A DNA stretch of 43,035 nt from Oceanospirillaceae bacterium ASP10-02a (GCA_905182035.1 CAJIZL010000027.1:1-43035); one strand, 5' to 3'. Counted from the first letter of the stretch, positions 7,985 to 18,016 are shown. Numbers and translations are program-made. Notes: generated by a model from the sequence alone, not told the origin.

Positions 7985-8013
7985 TTGGCATTTGTTAGAT
8001 ACGCCACTATATA
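7985..8013 (+). promoter_or_regulatory. Candidate sigma-70 promoter for clpP
   Basis: TTGGCA (7985-7990), an exact 17-base spacer and TATATA (8008-8013) lie 42 bases before the clpP start. Overlapping bases (CTTGGC-N12-CGCCAC) bear a weak resemblance to a heat-shock promoter, but the match is too poor to call. Confidence 0.5.
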
Positions 8014-8054
8014 CTAATTCGTAACATTTTTTATGTATTGGAGTTGTAGCGACA

Positions 8055-8690
8055 ATGAGTTTTTCTTTTCCTCCACAAATGGGGCAGTTAAGCCCTGAAC
8101 TAAGCGCTTTAGTACCCATGGTTGTTGAACAAACTTCTCGTGGCGAGCGTTCTTACGACATTTATTCGCGCCTTCTTAAAGAGCGTGTTATTTTCCTAGT
8201 AGGCCAAGTGGAAGATCATATGGCCAACTTGGTGGTTGCTCAGCTTTTATTTTTAGAAGCAGAGAATCCAGACAAAGACATCCACTTATACATTAACTCA
8301 CCTGGTGGCTCTGTGACTGCGGGGATGTCCATTTACGACACCATGCAGTTCATTAAACCTGATGTAAGCACTATGTGTATCGGCCAAGCCGCCAGTATGG
8401 GTGCCTTACTGTTAACTGGTGGTGCAGAGGGTAAGCGTTTTTGTTTGCCGAACTCGCGGATGATGATTCATCAGCCTTTGGGTGGTTATCAGGGTCAAGC
8501 CACGGACATTGAAATTCATACTAAAGAAATTCTAAATATTCGTGACAAGCTGAATCGTATTATGGCGTCACACACTGGTCAAAAACTAAACACTATCGCT
8601 GCTGATACTGACCGTGATAACTTCATGGAAGGTGCACAAGCAGTAGCCTATGGGCTTATTGATACGGTACTAGACAAGCGCCCAGCATAA
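8055..8690 (+). CDS. clpP: ATP-dependent Clp protease proteolytic subunit
   Basis: Serine peptidase that forms the tetradecameric barrel used with ClpX and ClpA. The 211-residue product carries the catalytic triad in standard context: Ser 114 in [10 protein letters not shown], His 139 in [10 protein letters not shown] and Asp 188 in DTDRDNF. The glycine-rich strand SPGGSV (82-87) is present. About 14 N-terminal residues would be removed as a propeptide by analogy with E. coli. It follows the tig terminator and has its own promoter candidate. clpX starts 122 bases downstream, so the two may be co-transcribed. In this window it would also serve the ClpA-ClpS pair encoded 25 kb away. Confidence 0.98.
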   Translation: MSFSFPPQMGQLSPELSALVPMVVEQTSRGERSYDIYSRLLKERVIFLVGQVEDHMANLVVAQLLFLEAENPDKDIHLYINSPGGSVTAGMSIYDTMQFIKPDVSTMCIGQAASMGALLLTGGAEGKRFCLPNSRMMIHQPLGGYQGQATDIEIHTKEILNIRDKLNRIMASHTGQKLNTIAADTDRDNFMEGAQAVAYGLIDTVLDKRPA

Positions 8691-8812
8691 ATCCCATTAA
8701 TGGGTGACTATACTGAAAGCTAAATAATGCGCAAAGTTAGTCGATAATAGATATAGAAAAGATTTAACACTAGCCTCACGAACTTCAGTGGGCTACAAAC
8801 ATTGGTAATTAT

Positions 8813-10096
8813 ATGAGCATTGACAAAGACGGATCTGGAGAAGGCGGCGGTAAGATACTTTACTGTTCCTTTTGTGGTAAAAGCCAAAACGATGTGCGCA
8901 AACTAATTGCTGGGCCGTCGGTTTTTATATGCGATGAATGTGTTGACTTGTGCAATGATATTATTCGTGAAGAAATTTTGGACCAAGAGCAACCAGAAGC
9001 CGAAGATCATTTGCCAACTCCTAAAGAAATTCGAGCGGCCTTAGAAGAGTATGTTATTGGCCAACCACGAGCAAAAATGGTGTTAGCTGTAGCTGTTTAC
9101 AACCATTACAAGCGTTTGAACTATGTAGGTGGCAAAGACGACGTTGAGTTAGGCAAGAGTAATATTTTACTCATAGGCCCAACAGGTAGTGGTAAGACGC
9201 TATTAGCGGAAACCTTAGCTCGTTTGTTAAATGTGCCGTTTACTATTGCTGATGCAACAACACTAACTGAAGCTGGCTACGTGGGTGAAGACGTAGAAAA
9301 TATCATTCAAAAGCTGCTGCAAAAATGTGATTATGATGTTGAGAAAGCCCAACGTGGCATCGTCTATATTGATGAAATTGATAAGATTTCTCGCAAGTCA
9401 GACAACCCTTCTATTACCCGTGATGTTTCGGGTGAGGGAGTACAGCAGGCCTTGTTAAAGCTTATTGAAGGCACCGTTGCTTCCGTACCGCCACAAGGTG
9501 GCCGTAAACATCCGCAACAAGAGTTCTTACAGGTCGATACTAGTAATATTCTATTTGTGTGTGGTGGTGCGTTTGCGGGCTTAGACCAAGTGATTCGTGA
9601 TCGTACAGAAAAGAGCAGTATTGGTTTCTCAGCCACGGTTAAAAGCAAGGATGACAGTAAGAACGTAGGTCAGTTGTTACACTCTGTTGAAGCAGAGGAT
9701 CTAGTGAAGTTTGGTTTGATCCCTGAATTTGTTGGTCGTCTCCCAATGATTGCCACATTAGAGGAGTTAGACGAAGAAACACTAGTTCAAATTTTGACGG
9801 AACCCAAAAACTCCTTAACCAAGCAGTATCATAAAATGTTTGAAATGGAAAACGTAGAAATTGAATTCCGCGATGAAGCGCTTAAGGCTGTGGCTCAAAA
9901 GGCTATGGAACGTAAGACTGGCGCACGTGGTTTACGCTCTATCCTTGAGTCTGTGCTTCTACCCACCATGTATGAGCTTCCCGACCAAGCCAACGCTGTT
10001 AAGGTTGTGGTTAACGAACAAAGTATTACTGGTGAGAGTGAACCATTGGTGGTGTTGGATAGCGTTGAGCTTCAACACGCTGCGTCAGACGAGTAA
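8813..10096 (+). CDS. clpX: ATP-dependent Clp protease ATP-binding subunit ClpX
   Basis: AAA+ unfoldase that recognises tagged proteins and feeds them to ClpP. The 427-residue product has the N-terminal zinc-binding domain with Cys 18, 21, 40 and 43, Walker [10 protein letters not shown] (121-129), Walker B IVYIDEID (183-190), and the IGF loop (in KSSIGFSA) that docks on ClpP. All key elements are intact. The leader contains an imperfect stem (AGCCTCAC 8772-8779 with GTGGGCT 8788-8794) shortly before the ATG, and the Shine-Dalgarno sequence is weak. A terminator follows the gene. Confidence 0.98.
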   Translation: MSIDKDGSGEGGGKILYCSFCGKSQNDVRKLIAGPSVFICDECVDLCNDIIREEILDQEQPEAEDHLPTPKEIRAALEEYVIGQPRAKMVLAVAVYNHYKRLNYVGGKDDVELGKSNILLIGPTGSGKTLLAETLARLLNVPFTIADATTLTEAGYVGEDVENIIQKLLQKCDYDVEKAQRGIVYIDEIDKISRKSDNPSITRDVSGEGVQQALLKLIEGTVASVPPQGGRKHPQQEFLQVDTSNILFVCGGAFAGLDQVIRDRTEKSSIGFSATVKSKDDSKNVGQLLHSVEAEDLVKFGLIPEFVGRLPMIATLEELDEETLVQILTEPKNSLTKQYHKMFEMENVEIEFRDEALKAVAQKAMERKTGARGLRSILESVLLPTMYELPDQANAVKVVVNEQSITGESEPLVVLDSVELQHAASDE

Positions 10097-10119
10097 TACT
10101 TGCTGGTGTGGTGAACTAA

Positions 10120-10142
10120 AACCATCTGCGGGTGGTTTTTTT
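10120..10142 (+). terminator. Rho-independent terminator of clpX
   Basis: Stem AACCATC / GGTGGTT (one G-T pair) with tetraloop TGCG, continuing into a T run to 10142. It lies 23 bases after the clpX stop. Confidence 0.75.
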
Positions 10143-10162
10143 GGTCTCATTTTAGTTCAAGG

Positions 10163-10188
10163 CTTGTATTCCTGACCCTTGTCCGCAT
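10163..10188 (+). promoter_or_regulatory. Sigma-32-like heat-shock promoter upstream of lon
   Basis: CTTGTA (10163-10168), a 14-base spacer and CCGCAT followed by CTA (10183-10191) match the RpoH consensus CTTGAA-N13/15-CCCCATnT at five of six bases in each box. It lies 58 bases before the lon start and just after the clpX terminator. lon is a classic heat-shock gene in E. coli, which supports the reading. Confidence 0.55.
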
Positions 10189-10246
10189 CTAATAAAGCAC
10201 ACTAAACATTCGCAATCCATCGCTAAGTTAGCCTATAGGATCTTTT

Positions 10247-12655
10247 ATGACTCAGACTCTTCCTCTTATTCCATTGCGTGATGTTGTGGTTTACCCACAT
10301 ATGGTGATTCCTCTTTTTGTAGGACGCCAGAATTCCATTGATGCATTAGAGTATGCCATGGCCGCCGATAAGGCGATTGTCGTTGTTGCCCAAAAAAGTG
10401 CCACTGTAGATGAACCTCAAATCACAGATTTGTTTGAAGTGGGTACATCTGCGCGCATTTTGCAGCTGCTTAAACTGCCTGATGGCACGGTGAAAGTTTT
10501 GGTTGAAGGCGAGCAACGTGTTGCTATAGAAGAAGTAGCTGAGACCTCAGGCTTCTTTAGTGCCAAGGTTCACACGATAGATGATGCTGAGCCGCCAGAA
10601 GGAGAACGCAAAGCCTTAACTCATACCCTAATGTCCCAATTTGAACAGTATGTGAAGCTGAGTAAAAAAATATCTAACGATGTCATGTCTTCTATCACCA
10701 ATATTGAAGACCCTAGTCGCTTAGCTGACACCATTGCCTCACAAATGAATTTGAAACTTGAAGAGAAGCAAGCTTTATTAGAAATGGGTGACCTTACTCA
10801 GCGTCTTGAGCACCTGATGGGGCAAATGGAAGGTGAGATTGATTTAGTTAAGGTAGAGAAGCGTATTCGTGGCCGGGTCAAGAAACAGATGGAAAAGAGC
10901 CAGCGCGAGTACTACCTGAATGAGCAAATTAAAGCCATTCACAAAGAACTTGGCGATATTGATGAAGCCGCTCCTAACGATTTAGAAGAGCTGCAGAACA
11001 AGATTAATGCGGCTGGTATGTCAAAGGAAGCAAAAGACAAAACTCAAGCAGAGCTCAACAAGCTTAAAATGATGCCACCAATGTCTGCAGAAGCCACTGT
11101 GGTGCGTAGTTACATTGATTGGATGGTCACTATCCCTTGGAAGAAGAAAAGCCGCCTCAAGCATGATTTGGCAAAGGCCTCATTGGTGTTGGAAGAAGAT
11201 CATTATGGTTTGTCTGAAGTAAAAGAGCGTATCCTTGAATATTTAGCCGTACAACAGCGTGTTAAAAAAGTAAAAGGCTCAATTCTTTGTTTGGTTGGTC
11301 CTCCAGGTGTGGGTAAAACGTCCTTAGGAAAATCCATTGCCCGTGCAACTGGTCGTCAATATGTACGTATGGCATTAGGTGGTGTGAGAGATGAGGCTGA
11401 GATTCGTGGCCATCGTCGTACCTATATTGGTTCTTTACCAGGCAAGCTAGTTCAAAAAATGTCTAAGGTAGGGGTCTCAAATCCATTATTCTTATTGGAT
11501 GAAGTCGACAAAATGGGTATGGATAGCCGGGGTGACCCAGCCTCTGCACTCTTGGAAGTGCTAGATCCAGAACAAAATAACAGCTTTAACGACCATTATT
11601 TAGAAGTGGATTACGATCTATCTAGTGTGATGTTTGTATGTACTGCTAACACTATGAATATCCCAGGGCCCTTACGAGACCGCATGGAAGTGATTCGTAT
11701 TCCAGGATACACAGAAGATGAAAAATCAAGTATTGCTAAGCGCTATCTACTGCCTAAACAACTCGCTGCTAATGGCTTGTCACCTTCAGAACTGGCATTA
11801 AAGGATGATGCTATTGTTGATCTGGTGCGTTATTACACCCGCGAAGCAGGGGTGCGTAGCTTGGAACGAGAGATTGCCAAAATTTGCCGAAAAGTTGTTA
11901 AAGAACACCTAATGGCAGGTTATAAAACAGCCACAGATAGCCCCGCACAACAGGTGGATTCTAGTAATTTAGAAGCCTATTCTGGAGTGCGTAAACATAG
12001 CTTTGGTCAAGCAGATGTAGATGACCGTGTGGGCCACGTTAATGGTTTGGCATGGACGTCAGTAGGTGGTGATATTCTGACCATTGAGTCTGCCGTTGTG
12101 CCAGGTAAGGGACGTTTAGTGAAAACTGGATCGCTTGGTGATGTTATGCAGGAATCTATCCAGGCGGCTTTAACGGTAGTTCGTGGTCGCGCATCAGGGT
12201 TGGGAATAAAGACAGACTTCCATGAAAAATCTGATATACATATTCATGTGCCAGAGGGCGCTACACCCAAAGATGGTCCAAGTGCAGGTGTTGGCATGTG
12301 TACTGCCTTGGTTTCAGTTCTCACGGGCATTCCTGTGCGGGCAGATGTAGCTATGACTGGAGAGATTACCTTGCGAGGGCAGGTGCTGCCTATTGGTGGA
12401 TTAAAAGAAAAATTGTTGGCTGCTCACCGGGGTGGCATTAAAACAATTATAATTCCAGAAGAGAATGAAAGGGACTTAAAAGAGATTCCTGATAATATAA
12501 AAGCAGACTTATCCATAAAGCCTGTTAAATGGATAGACGAAGTGCTAGATTTAGCATTGCAATTTTCACCTACTCCAATCGTAGTGAATGAAGGTGAATT
12601 GAGTGTTGACAATCTCAAAGAAGCCTCAACTATCGATACTATTAGTAGACATTAG
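10247..12655 (+). CDS. lon: Lon protease (ATP-dependent serine protease La)
   Basis: Homohexameric AAA+ protease that degrades misfolded and short-lived regulatory proteins. The 802-residue product has the N-terminal substrate-binding domain starting [20 protein letters not shown], the AAA+ module with Walker [15 protein letters not shown] and Walker [11 protein letters not shown], and the C-terminal peptidase domain with the Ser-Lys dyad in [10 protein letters not shown] and [10 protein letters not shown]. It is slightly longer than E. coli Lon (784) because of a tail after the last conserved strand (about residues 780-802). A heat-shock-type promoter precedes it, and hupB follows with its own promoter. 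Confidence 0.98.
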   Translation: MTQTLPLIPLRDVVVYPHMVIPLFVGRQNSIDALEYAMAADKAIVVVAQKSATVDEPQITDLFEVGTSARILQLLKLPDGTVKVLVEGEQRVAIEEVAETSGFFSAKVHTIDDAEPPEGERKALTHTLMSQFEQYVKLSKKISNDVMSSITNIEDPSRLADTIASQMNLKLEEKQALLEMGDLTQRLEHLMGQMEGEIDLVKVEKRIRGRVKKQMEKSQREYYLNEQIKAIHKELGDIDEAAPNDLEELQNKINAAGMSKEAKDKTQAELNKLKMMPPMSAEATVVRSYIDWMVTIPWKKKSRLKHDLAKASLVLEEDHYGLSEVKERILEYLAVQQRVKKVKGSILCLVGPPGVGKTSLGKSIARATGRQYVRMALGGVRDEAEIRGHRRTYIGSLPGKLVQKMSKVGVSNPLFLLDEVDKMGMDSRGDPASALLEVLDPEQNNSFNDHYLEVDYDLSSVMFVCTANTMNIPGPLRDRMEVIRIPGYTEDEKSSIAKRYLLPKQLAANGLSPSELALKDDAIVDLVRYYTREAGVRSLEREIAKICRKVVKEHLMAGYKTATDSPAQQVDSSNLEAYSGVRKHSFGQADVDDRVGHVNGLAWTSVGGDILTIESAVVPGKGRLVKTGSLGDVMQESIQAALTVVRGRASGLGIKTDFHEKSDIHIHVPEGATPKDGPSAGVGMCTALVSVLTGIPVRADVAMTGEITLRGQVLPIGGLKEKLLAAHRGGIKTIIIPEENERDLKEIPDNIKADLSIKPVKWIDEVLDLALQFSPTPIVVNEGELSVDNLKEASTIDTISRH

Positions 12656-12685
12656 TTATTTCATTGAATTAATTCAAAGCCGTGC

Positions 12686-12715
12686 TTGACAAGACTTTGA
12701 ACAAGTTGGTATAAA
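12686..12715 (+). promoter_or_regulatory. Sigma-70 promoter of hupB
   Basis: A perfect TTGACA (12686-12691), an 18-base spacer and TATAAA (12710-12715). A further TATAAT at 12742-12747 lacks a matching -35 box. The distance to the GTG start leaves a leader of about 85-90 bases. Confidence 0.6.
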
Positions 12716-12764
12716 TTGATCTTCGGTTTTTTAGAGCTGAATATAATACGCCATAACAAAAAAA

Positions 12765-12782
12765 GATCTGCTGGAGCAGATC
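12765..12782 (+). repeat. Perfect inverted repeat in the hupB leader
   Basis: GATCTGCT-GG-AGCAGATC gives a perfect stem (7 bp with a TGGA tetraloop in RNA). It is preceded by seven A and is not followed by a T run on the plus strand, so it does not look like a terminator for lon. It lies 27 bases before the hupB start codon. Confidence 0.6.
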
Positions 12783-12809
12783 ATCTATTTTACACATAAG
12801 GGGATTAAC

Positions 12810-13082
12810 GTGAATAAATCTGAACTGATTGAAGCCATCTCAGCGGAAGCTGATCTTTCAAAGGCCGGTGCTGGTCGTGCTCTAGACGCAGTCATTAGTG
12901 CGGTCACTGGCGCTCTTAAAGATGGTGAATCTGTTTCTTTAGTGGGTTTTGGTACCTTTTCTGTAAAGGCTCGCGCAGCTCGTACAGGTCGTAACCCACA
13001 AACTGGTGCTGCAATTCAAATTGCTGCTGCTAACATTCCTAGCTTCAAAGCTGGTAAAGCGCTAAAAGACGCAGTCAATTAA
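12810..13082 (+). CDS. hupB: DNA-binding protein HU-beta
   Basis: Small nucleoid-associated protein that binds and bends DNA without strong sequence preference as an HU dimer. The 90-residue product matches the family over its full length: the N-terminal helices [21 protein letters not shown], the strand [22 protein letters not shown], and the DNA-intercalating arm with N-P-Q-T-G (about 63-67), ending in [12 protein letters not shown]. The start is GTG 12810, preceded by a good GGGGA Shine-Dalgarno sequence. Its place directly after lon and before ppiD is the usual gammaproteobacterial order. Confidence 0.97.
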   Translation: MNKSELIEAISAEADLSKAGAGRALDAVISAVTGALKDGESVSLVGFGTFSVKARAARTGRNPQTGAAIQIAAANIPSFKAGKALKDAVN

Positions 13083-13146
13083 GACTGAGTCGTGTGCTAT
13101 ATGGGCTGATATACTTTGTGTTATTTAAAGTCGCCCTTTAGTTTCG

Positions 13147-13176
13147 AAAAAACGCATTCCTTTGGATGCGTTTTTT
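13147..13176 (+). terminator. Rho-independent terminator of hupB
   Basis: Stem ACGCAT / ATGCGT (13152-13157 with 13166-13171), extended by the flanking A and T runs, ends in six T. It sits 65 bases after the hupB stop and 51 before ppiD. Confidence 0.85.
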
Positions 13177-13226
13177 GTTTGTAGAATCCTAATAAGCAGC
13201 CTTCAAGGCTGTAGAAGCCAAACACA

Positions 13227-15110
13227 ATGCTACAAAATATTCGTGACAATTCAAAAGGTATCGTCGCCAAAATTCTGGTAAGTCTTATTGCCTTTACCTT
13301 TGTAATTTGGGGAGCTGACGCACTATGGACTATTTCAGCGGACAATAGTGCGCCTGCAGAAGTAAACGGTGAAGAGATCAGTTTGCAAGAGTTGCTGCAA
13401 TCTTCAGAGTTCCAACGTCGACAAATTCTAGCGAGCAATCCAGATATTGATCCTGTGACGCTCGACCAACAGGCTATTCAAGCTGCAGCGCTGCAGCGAC
13501 TTATTGCTGACACGGTAATGCTTCAATACACACAGAATAATGACTTGGTTCTATCCGATGCAGCTGTTGATCAAATAATTACCCAATCAAAAGACTTTCA
13601 GGTTGATGGCGAGTTTAATAGAGAACTATTTGAATCATTGTTGCGAAACTTTGGTTTAACTCCCACAACATACCGTCAACAACTTAAGCGTGACAATCTT
13701 ATGGGTCAGGTTCAGCAAGCGATTGCTAGTACAGCGTTTACGTTGGACCATGATGCTGACTTGGTGGCTCGTCTTGATGGGCAAACTCGTAATATTGCTG
13801 TATTGACCATGCCATTGGCATTAGAAATGCTAAGTGTTTCTATGGATGCAGAAGAGATTGATGCCTATTATTTAGACAACAAGCAAAGGTTTATGACGCC
13901 AGAGAAATTGAGTATTAATTTTGTTACGTTAAATAAGAGTGACTTTTATGATCAGGTAGAAGTGACTGACGAAGACCTTAAAAAAGAGTACCTAGACTGG
14001 CAACAAGCGGCGTCAGAGAAGTCAGAAACTGAAGCTTCGCACATGTTGTTTTTGGTTAATGATTCTCAGACTGAAGAACAAGCATTAGATTTAGCAAAAA
14101 TCGCACACACACAGCTTGAACAAGGCCAAGACTTTGCCAGCGTAGCTCAACAGCACTCACAGGACGATAGTACTTCGTCTGACGGTGGCTATATTGGGTT
14201 GTTGGCAAAAGGTGAGTTTGGTGAAGCCTTCGACACGGTATTGTTTGACTTGCAGTCGGGCACTTATAGTGCACCTGTCGTCACAGAGTTTGGCGTACAA
14301 ATCGTTTATGCTCACGCACAAGATGCTGCAGATCAACCAACCTTCGAGCAACAAAAGCAAGCTCTTAGCTTGGCCTTAAAGCAGTCTGGGGCAGAAAGCC
14401 TATTCGTTGCTGCGAGTGAAGAAATGGCTGATATTGCCTTCTCCTCACCAGATTTGTTAGAAGTGGCTGACGCATTAGGCCTTAGTGTGGAAACCAGTTC
14501 ATTATTTGGTCGCCAAGGTGGTGATGGCATAGCTAGCAATGACCGTGTGGTTAACGCTGCTTTTGCTGATGACGTGTTGTTACAAGGTAACAACTCCAGC
14601 GTGCTTGAACTTGCATCGGATAAATTGGTGGTGATTCGGGTGAGCCAACACAATGAACCTGCGCAACAGCCTATTGGAGATGTGAAGGTAGATATTACTA
14701 AGCTACTTGTGGCTCAGAAAGCCGCTACAGCGTTGGAAAAAAAGGCTAACGCTTATGTCGAAGAGCTAAACAATGGCGCCGTAATGAGCTCTGTTGCAGC
14801 TACAGAAGGGCTAAGTTGGCAACAGTTTGATGAAGTGGTTCGAGGTTCAACCTTGGTGAATAGTTTGCTAGTTCAATCTGCATTTCGTTTGCCTCGCACA
14901 GAGACTGGTGTCAGTTATGGAATTGCCCCTAGCTACAGTGGTGACGTCAGTATCATACAGTTACAAAGTGTGACTGATGCAGATCCTGAAGAACAAACAC
15001 CAATACAGCGTCTAGCCTTGATGACAGCGTTAACTCGCCTACAAGGGCAGGGTGATATGAAGTTACTTGAGAGTTCGTTGAGTGGCCAGGCTGTGATAGA
15101 AACTTTTTAA
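13227..15110 (+). CDS. ppiD: Periplasmic peptidyl-prolyl isomerase-like chaperone PpiD
   Basis: Membrane-anchored folding factor at the periplasmic exit of the Sec translocon. The 627-residue product starts MLQNIRDNSKGIVAKILV, then has a single membrane helix (about 12-34), a SurA-like N-terminal domain from PAEVNGEEISLQEL on, one parvulin-type domain (about 265-355, with ASHMLFLVNDSQTEEQALDLA and DGGYIGLLAKGEFGEAFD), and a C-terminal helical region. Family members often have weak or no isomerase activity. Position after hupB is conserved in relatives. The ATG at 13227 has little Shine-Dalgarno support, but the conserved N-terminus begins exactly there. Confidence 0.95.
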   Translation: MLQNIRDNSKGIVAKILVSLIAFTFVIWGADALWTISADNSAPAEVNGEEISLQELLQSSEFQRRQILASNPDIDPVTLDQQAIQAAALQRLIADTVMLQYTQNNDLVLSDAAVDQIITQSKDFQVDGEFNRELFESLLRNFGLTPTTYRQQLKRDNLMGQVQQAIASTAFTLDHDADLVARLDGQTRNIAVLTMPLALEMLSVSMDAEEIDAYYLDNKQRFMTPEKLSINFVTLNKSDFYDQVEVTDEDLKKEYLDWQQAASEKSETEASHMLFLVNDSQTEEQALDLAKIAHTQLEQGQDFASVAQQHSQDDSTSSDGGYIGLLAKGEFGEAFDTVLFDLQSGTYSAPVVTEFGVQIVYAHAQDAADQPTFEQQKQALSLALKQSGAESLFVAASEEMADIAFSSPDLLEVADALGLSVETSSLFGRQGGDGIASNDRVVNAAFADDVLLQGNNSSVLELASDKLVVIRVSQHNEPAQQPIGDVKVDITKLLVAQKAATALEKKANAYVEELNNGAVMSSVAATEGLSWQQFDEVVRGSTLVNSLLVQSAFRLPRTETGVSYGIAPSYSGDVSIIQLQSVTDADPEEQTPIQRLALMTALTRLQGQGDMKLLESSLSGQAVIETF

Positions 15111-15137
15111 ACATCTAATGGCTTAAAAAGAATCCAC

Positions 15138-15165
15138 AAAAAAGGCAGCTTAGGCTGCCTTTTTT
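15138..15165. terminator. Bidirectional terminator between ppiD and hpt
   Basis: Stem AAAAAAGGCAGC / GCTGCCTTTTTT with loop TTAG. The A run on one side and the T run on the other make it usable for ppiD (plus) and hpt (minus), which converge here. Confidence 0.9.
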
Positions 15166-15183
15166 GTTTTCTTAAACAAATGT

Positions 15184-15735
15184 CTACATGTCTTTAACGG
15201 CGTAAATACCGTCTACGTTGCGGAAGTATCCTTGGTAGTCCATACCAAAGCCATAAACGAAACGATCTTCTACATCTAGGCCAATAAAATCTGGCACGTA
15301 ATCTACTTTGCGGTCATGAACTTTATTTAATAAGGCTGCAGCATAAACCTTTTTGGCCCCTGCTTCTTTCAAATATTCGCAAATGGCCGCAAGAGTATGG
15401 CCTTCGTCATAGATGTCATCCACCACTAGAACCGTGCGGCCATTAATGTCTATGCTAGGACGAGCCAGCCATGAGAGGTTAGTGCCAACAGTTTTTTTAC
15501 CATAGCGTGTCGCATGAAGATAATCTGTTTCTAGAGGGAATTGTAACTTTAGCAAAAGTTGCGCCATGGGAATCATGCCACCATTTAACACACACAGCAC
15601 TAAAGGCATTTCTTTAGACAAGGTTGCAGTAATTTCTGCTGCCATAGTATCAATGCTCGCAGCTATGGTTTCACCACTGACTAATAAATCGGCCTGCTCG
15701 TGAACCGATACAGCTTCTGCGTATGTGATTGTCAT
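15184..15735 (-). CDS. hpt: Hypoxanthine-guanine phosphoribosyltransferase
   Basis: Purine-salvage enzyme joining hypoxanthine or guanine to PRPP to give IMP or GMP. The PRPP-binding loop VLVVDDIYDEGHT is clear, as are the VLNGGMIPMAQLL segment and the C-terminal VEDRFVYGFGMDYQGYFRN. The chosen ATG at 15735 gives 183 residues and has AAGG seven bases upstream. A TTG 12 codons earlier is open but has no such site. It converges with ppiD on a shared terminator and is divergent from the small gene ahead of uvrC. A perfect TATAAT lies upstream on the minus strand, but I see no good -35 box. Confidence 0.93.
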   Translation of the reverse strand: MTITYAEAVSVHEQADLLVSGETIAASIDTMAAEITATLSKEMPLVLCVLNGGMIPMAQLLLKLQFPLETDYLHATRYGKKTVGTNLSWLARPSIDINGRTVLVVDDIYDEGHTLAAICEYLKEAGAKKVYAAALLNKVHDRKVDYVPDFIGLDVEDRFVYGFGMDYQGYFRNVDGIYAVKDM

Positions 15736-15876
15736 ATTTATGCCTTGCAAAAGTGAATTATTATAACTCAAAAAAATGATTGGTAGAATATTGATTTAGA
15801 CTAAAAGATGAGCAGTCAGAGCTACTGAAGTTAAGGTAGAATAGGGCATCAACCATTAATGTAGTTAACTTAGATT

Positions 15877-16119
15877 ATGAATACAGACATTAATCACATT
15901 CTTGTAAACGGTGCTCAGATTGCTTTTAATAAAATGCGGCGCGCGCAGTCATTTAACGCCCGTTTGTATTATTATGCTGAGATTGGTGTTTATTTAGAAG
16001 TATCCTTGTCGCATGGCGCAGGTATTACCGCTGAAAGCCATGATCAAATTGATGAAATTTATAAGCAGGCTACGCATTTTCATATGAGTGAAAACAAACG
16101 GTCACGGCTCGTTAGCTAA
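15877..16119 (+). CDS. Small protein of unknown function upstream of uvrC
   Basis: I do not recognise this 80-residue protein. It has no membrane segment or signal peptide and looks soluble, with mixed charge; the middle (FNARLYYYAEIGVYLEVSLS) is rich in tyrosine and the end is basic (ENKRSRLVS). It starts at ATG 15877 and ends six bases before uvrC, so the two are probably co-transcribed and perhaps translationally coupled. The tight spacing to a DNA-repair gene is the only hint to a role. Codon use looks like that of the neighbours. It could be a spurious reading, but its length and spacing argue for a real gene. Confidence 0.6.
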   Translation: MNTDINHILVNGAQIAFNKMRRAQSFNARLYYYAEIGVYLEVSLSHGAGITAESHDQIDEIYKQATHFHMSENKRSRLVS

Positions 16120-16125
16120 CTAATT

Positions 16126-17970
16126 ATGCCTCAAGTTAATGACAAACTCTTCAATATCGACGAATACCTTAAGCAATTACCACTGCGCCCAGGTGTTTAT
16201 AGAATGTTCGATGTCGACGGAGAGGTAATTTATGTTGGCAAAGCAGTCAGTCTTAAAAATCGCGTTACTAGCTACTTCAGAGGCAAGAGTCATAATACTA
16301 AGACCCAGTTGATGGTGTCTAAAGTGGTCTCTATTGAAGTCACTTTAACCCACAGTGAAAGTGAAGCATTACTATTAGAAAATACCCTAATAAAGCGTCT
16401 AAAACCGCCATATAACATCTCCCTTAGAGATGATAAATCCTATCCATACGTCTATATCTCTGATCAACACGACTATCCTGCAATGCAATACATACGTGGT
16501 GGAAAGAAGCGTAAGGGACGTTATTTCGGTCCCTATACCAGCGCTGGAGCAGTCAGAGAAAGCCTTAACCTTATGCAGCGTATTTTTCGTATACGTCAAT
16601 GTGAAGACACCTTTTTTGCCAACCGCAAACGTCCTTGTTTACAGTTTCAAATTGGCCGGTGCAGTGGGCCTTGTACTGGCGAAATCAGCCAACAAGACTA
16701 TGCCGCTGACCTCCGCCACGCTACCTTATACCTTGAAGGGAAAAACCAACAGTTATTAGATGAAGTTAGCCAGCAAATGAATGTCGCAGCTGAGCAGCTT
16801 ATGTTTGAGTCTGCAGCCCATCTTAGGGACCAGATAGGTTTTTTACGACAAGTGCAGGAACAGCAACATGTGGTATCAAAGCGCGGTAATTTGGATGTAT
16901 TTGCTGCCGCTAGTTCGCAGGCTGGTTTGTGTATTCATCAACTTATGGTTCGCTCAGGCCGGGTGATAGGTAGCAAGAACTTTTATCCAAAAATGGGTTT
17001 GGAAGAGGAGAGGCCAGAGGTTCTCACAGCCTTTTTGGGTCAATACTATTTATCAGGCCAGTATCGAGATGTACCTGATGAAGTGCTTGTGAGTGATGCT
17101 CAAGAGGCTCAACAAACTATTGCATTAACCATTGCACAGCAGGTTGATCATGGATTTAAGGTCATCAGCAGTGTGAGGGGGCCGCGAGCACAATGGCTTC
17201 GACTCGCTCAGACCAATGCTGACCAGGCGTTACTCAGTTTTGTGGCAAATAAACAGACACAAATTTCTCGTTTTGCAGCGTTACAAGAAGCACTCGATTT
17301 ACCACAAATGCCAGAGCGTCTAGAGTGCTTTGATATCAGTCACTCCAGTGGCGAAGCAACGGTTGCTTCTTGCGTGGTTTTCGATCAAGGAGGCCCGAAA
17401 AAATCGGACTATAGGACCTTTAATATTGAAGGTATTACTGCAGGTGATGATTACGCAGCGATGTCTCAAGCCATTACCCGACGTTATACACGGTTGAAGG
17501 AGAATCAAGGTGTGATGCCAGACTTGCTCATTGTTGATGGTGGCAAGGGGCAAATTACCCAAGCTATACAGGTATTATCAGAACTGCAACTACAAGACCT
17601 TTATGTTTTAGGTGTGGCAAAAGGTGACACCCGAAAAGCTGGATTTGAGCGCCTATTTAATGGCTGGACAGGTGAAGAAATCGCCTTGCCAGACGATTCA
17701 TCGGCGCTACATTTGTTGCAACATATTAGAGATGAAAGCCATAGATTTGCTATAACTGGTCATCGAGCACGAAGAAACAAGAAACGCACTCAGTCAAGTC
17801 TTCAGCAGATAGATGGCGTTGGGCCAAAACGACGTCAAGCCCTATTGACTCATTTCGGTGGCATGCAAGATTTAACCAAAGCTAGTATTGATGAACTGGC
17901 CAAAGTGAAGGGAATTAGCGCAGATATGGCCGATACCATTTATCGTTCTTTACGGGGTGAAGAAGGATAG
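16126..17970 (+). CDS. uvrC: UvrABC excinuclease subunit C
   Basis: Makes both incisions in nucleotide excision repair. The 614-residue product has the GIY-YIG nuclease domain at the N-terminus (RPGVYRMFDVDGEVIYVGKA, about 17-36), a cysteine-containing segment (RPCLQFQIGRCSGPCTG), the UVR domain that contacts UvrB (about 200-235), the RNase-H-like second nuclease domain (with ECFDISHSSGE and LLIVDGGKGQ), and a C-terminal helix-hairpin-helix pair (about 560-614). All domains are complete. pgsA follows after 46 bases, then a GacA-type regulator, so the usual gacA-uvrC-pgsA set is present in changed order. Confidence 0.97.
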   Translation: MPQVNDKLFNIDEYLKQLPLRPGVYRMFDVDGEVIYVGKAVSLKNRVTSYFRGKSHNTKTQLMVSKVVSIEVTLTHSESEALLLENTLIKRLKPPYNISLRDDKSYPYVYISDQHDYPAMQYIRGGKKRKGRYFGPYTSAGAVRESLNLMQRIFRIRQCEDTFFANRKRPCLQFQIGRCSGPCTGEISQQDYAADLRHATLYLEGKNQQLLDEVSQQMNVAAEQLMFESAAHLRDQIGFLRQVQEQQHVVSKRGNLDVFAAASSQAGLCIHQLMVRSGRVIGSKNFYPKMGLEEERPEVLTAFLGQYYLSGQYRDVPDEVLVSDAQEAQQTIALTIAQQVDHGFKVISSVRGPRAQWLRLAQTNADQALLSFVANKQTQISRFAALQEALDLPQMPERLECFDISHSSGEATVASCVVFDQGGPKKSDYRTFNIEGITAGDDYAAMSQAITRRYTRLKENQGVMPDLLIVDGGKGQITQAIQVLSELQLQDLYVLGVAKGDTRKAGFERLFNGWTGEEIALPDDSSALHLLQHIRDESHRFAITGHRARRNKKRTQSSLQQIDGVGPKRRQALLTHFGGMQDLTKASIDELAKVKGISADMADTIYRSLRGEEG

Positions 17971-18016
17971 GCTAAAATGATGTTTTATACACCTCTATAA
18001 TACCAAACGATTGATT

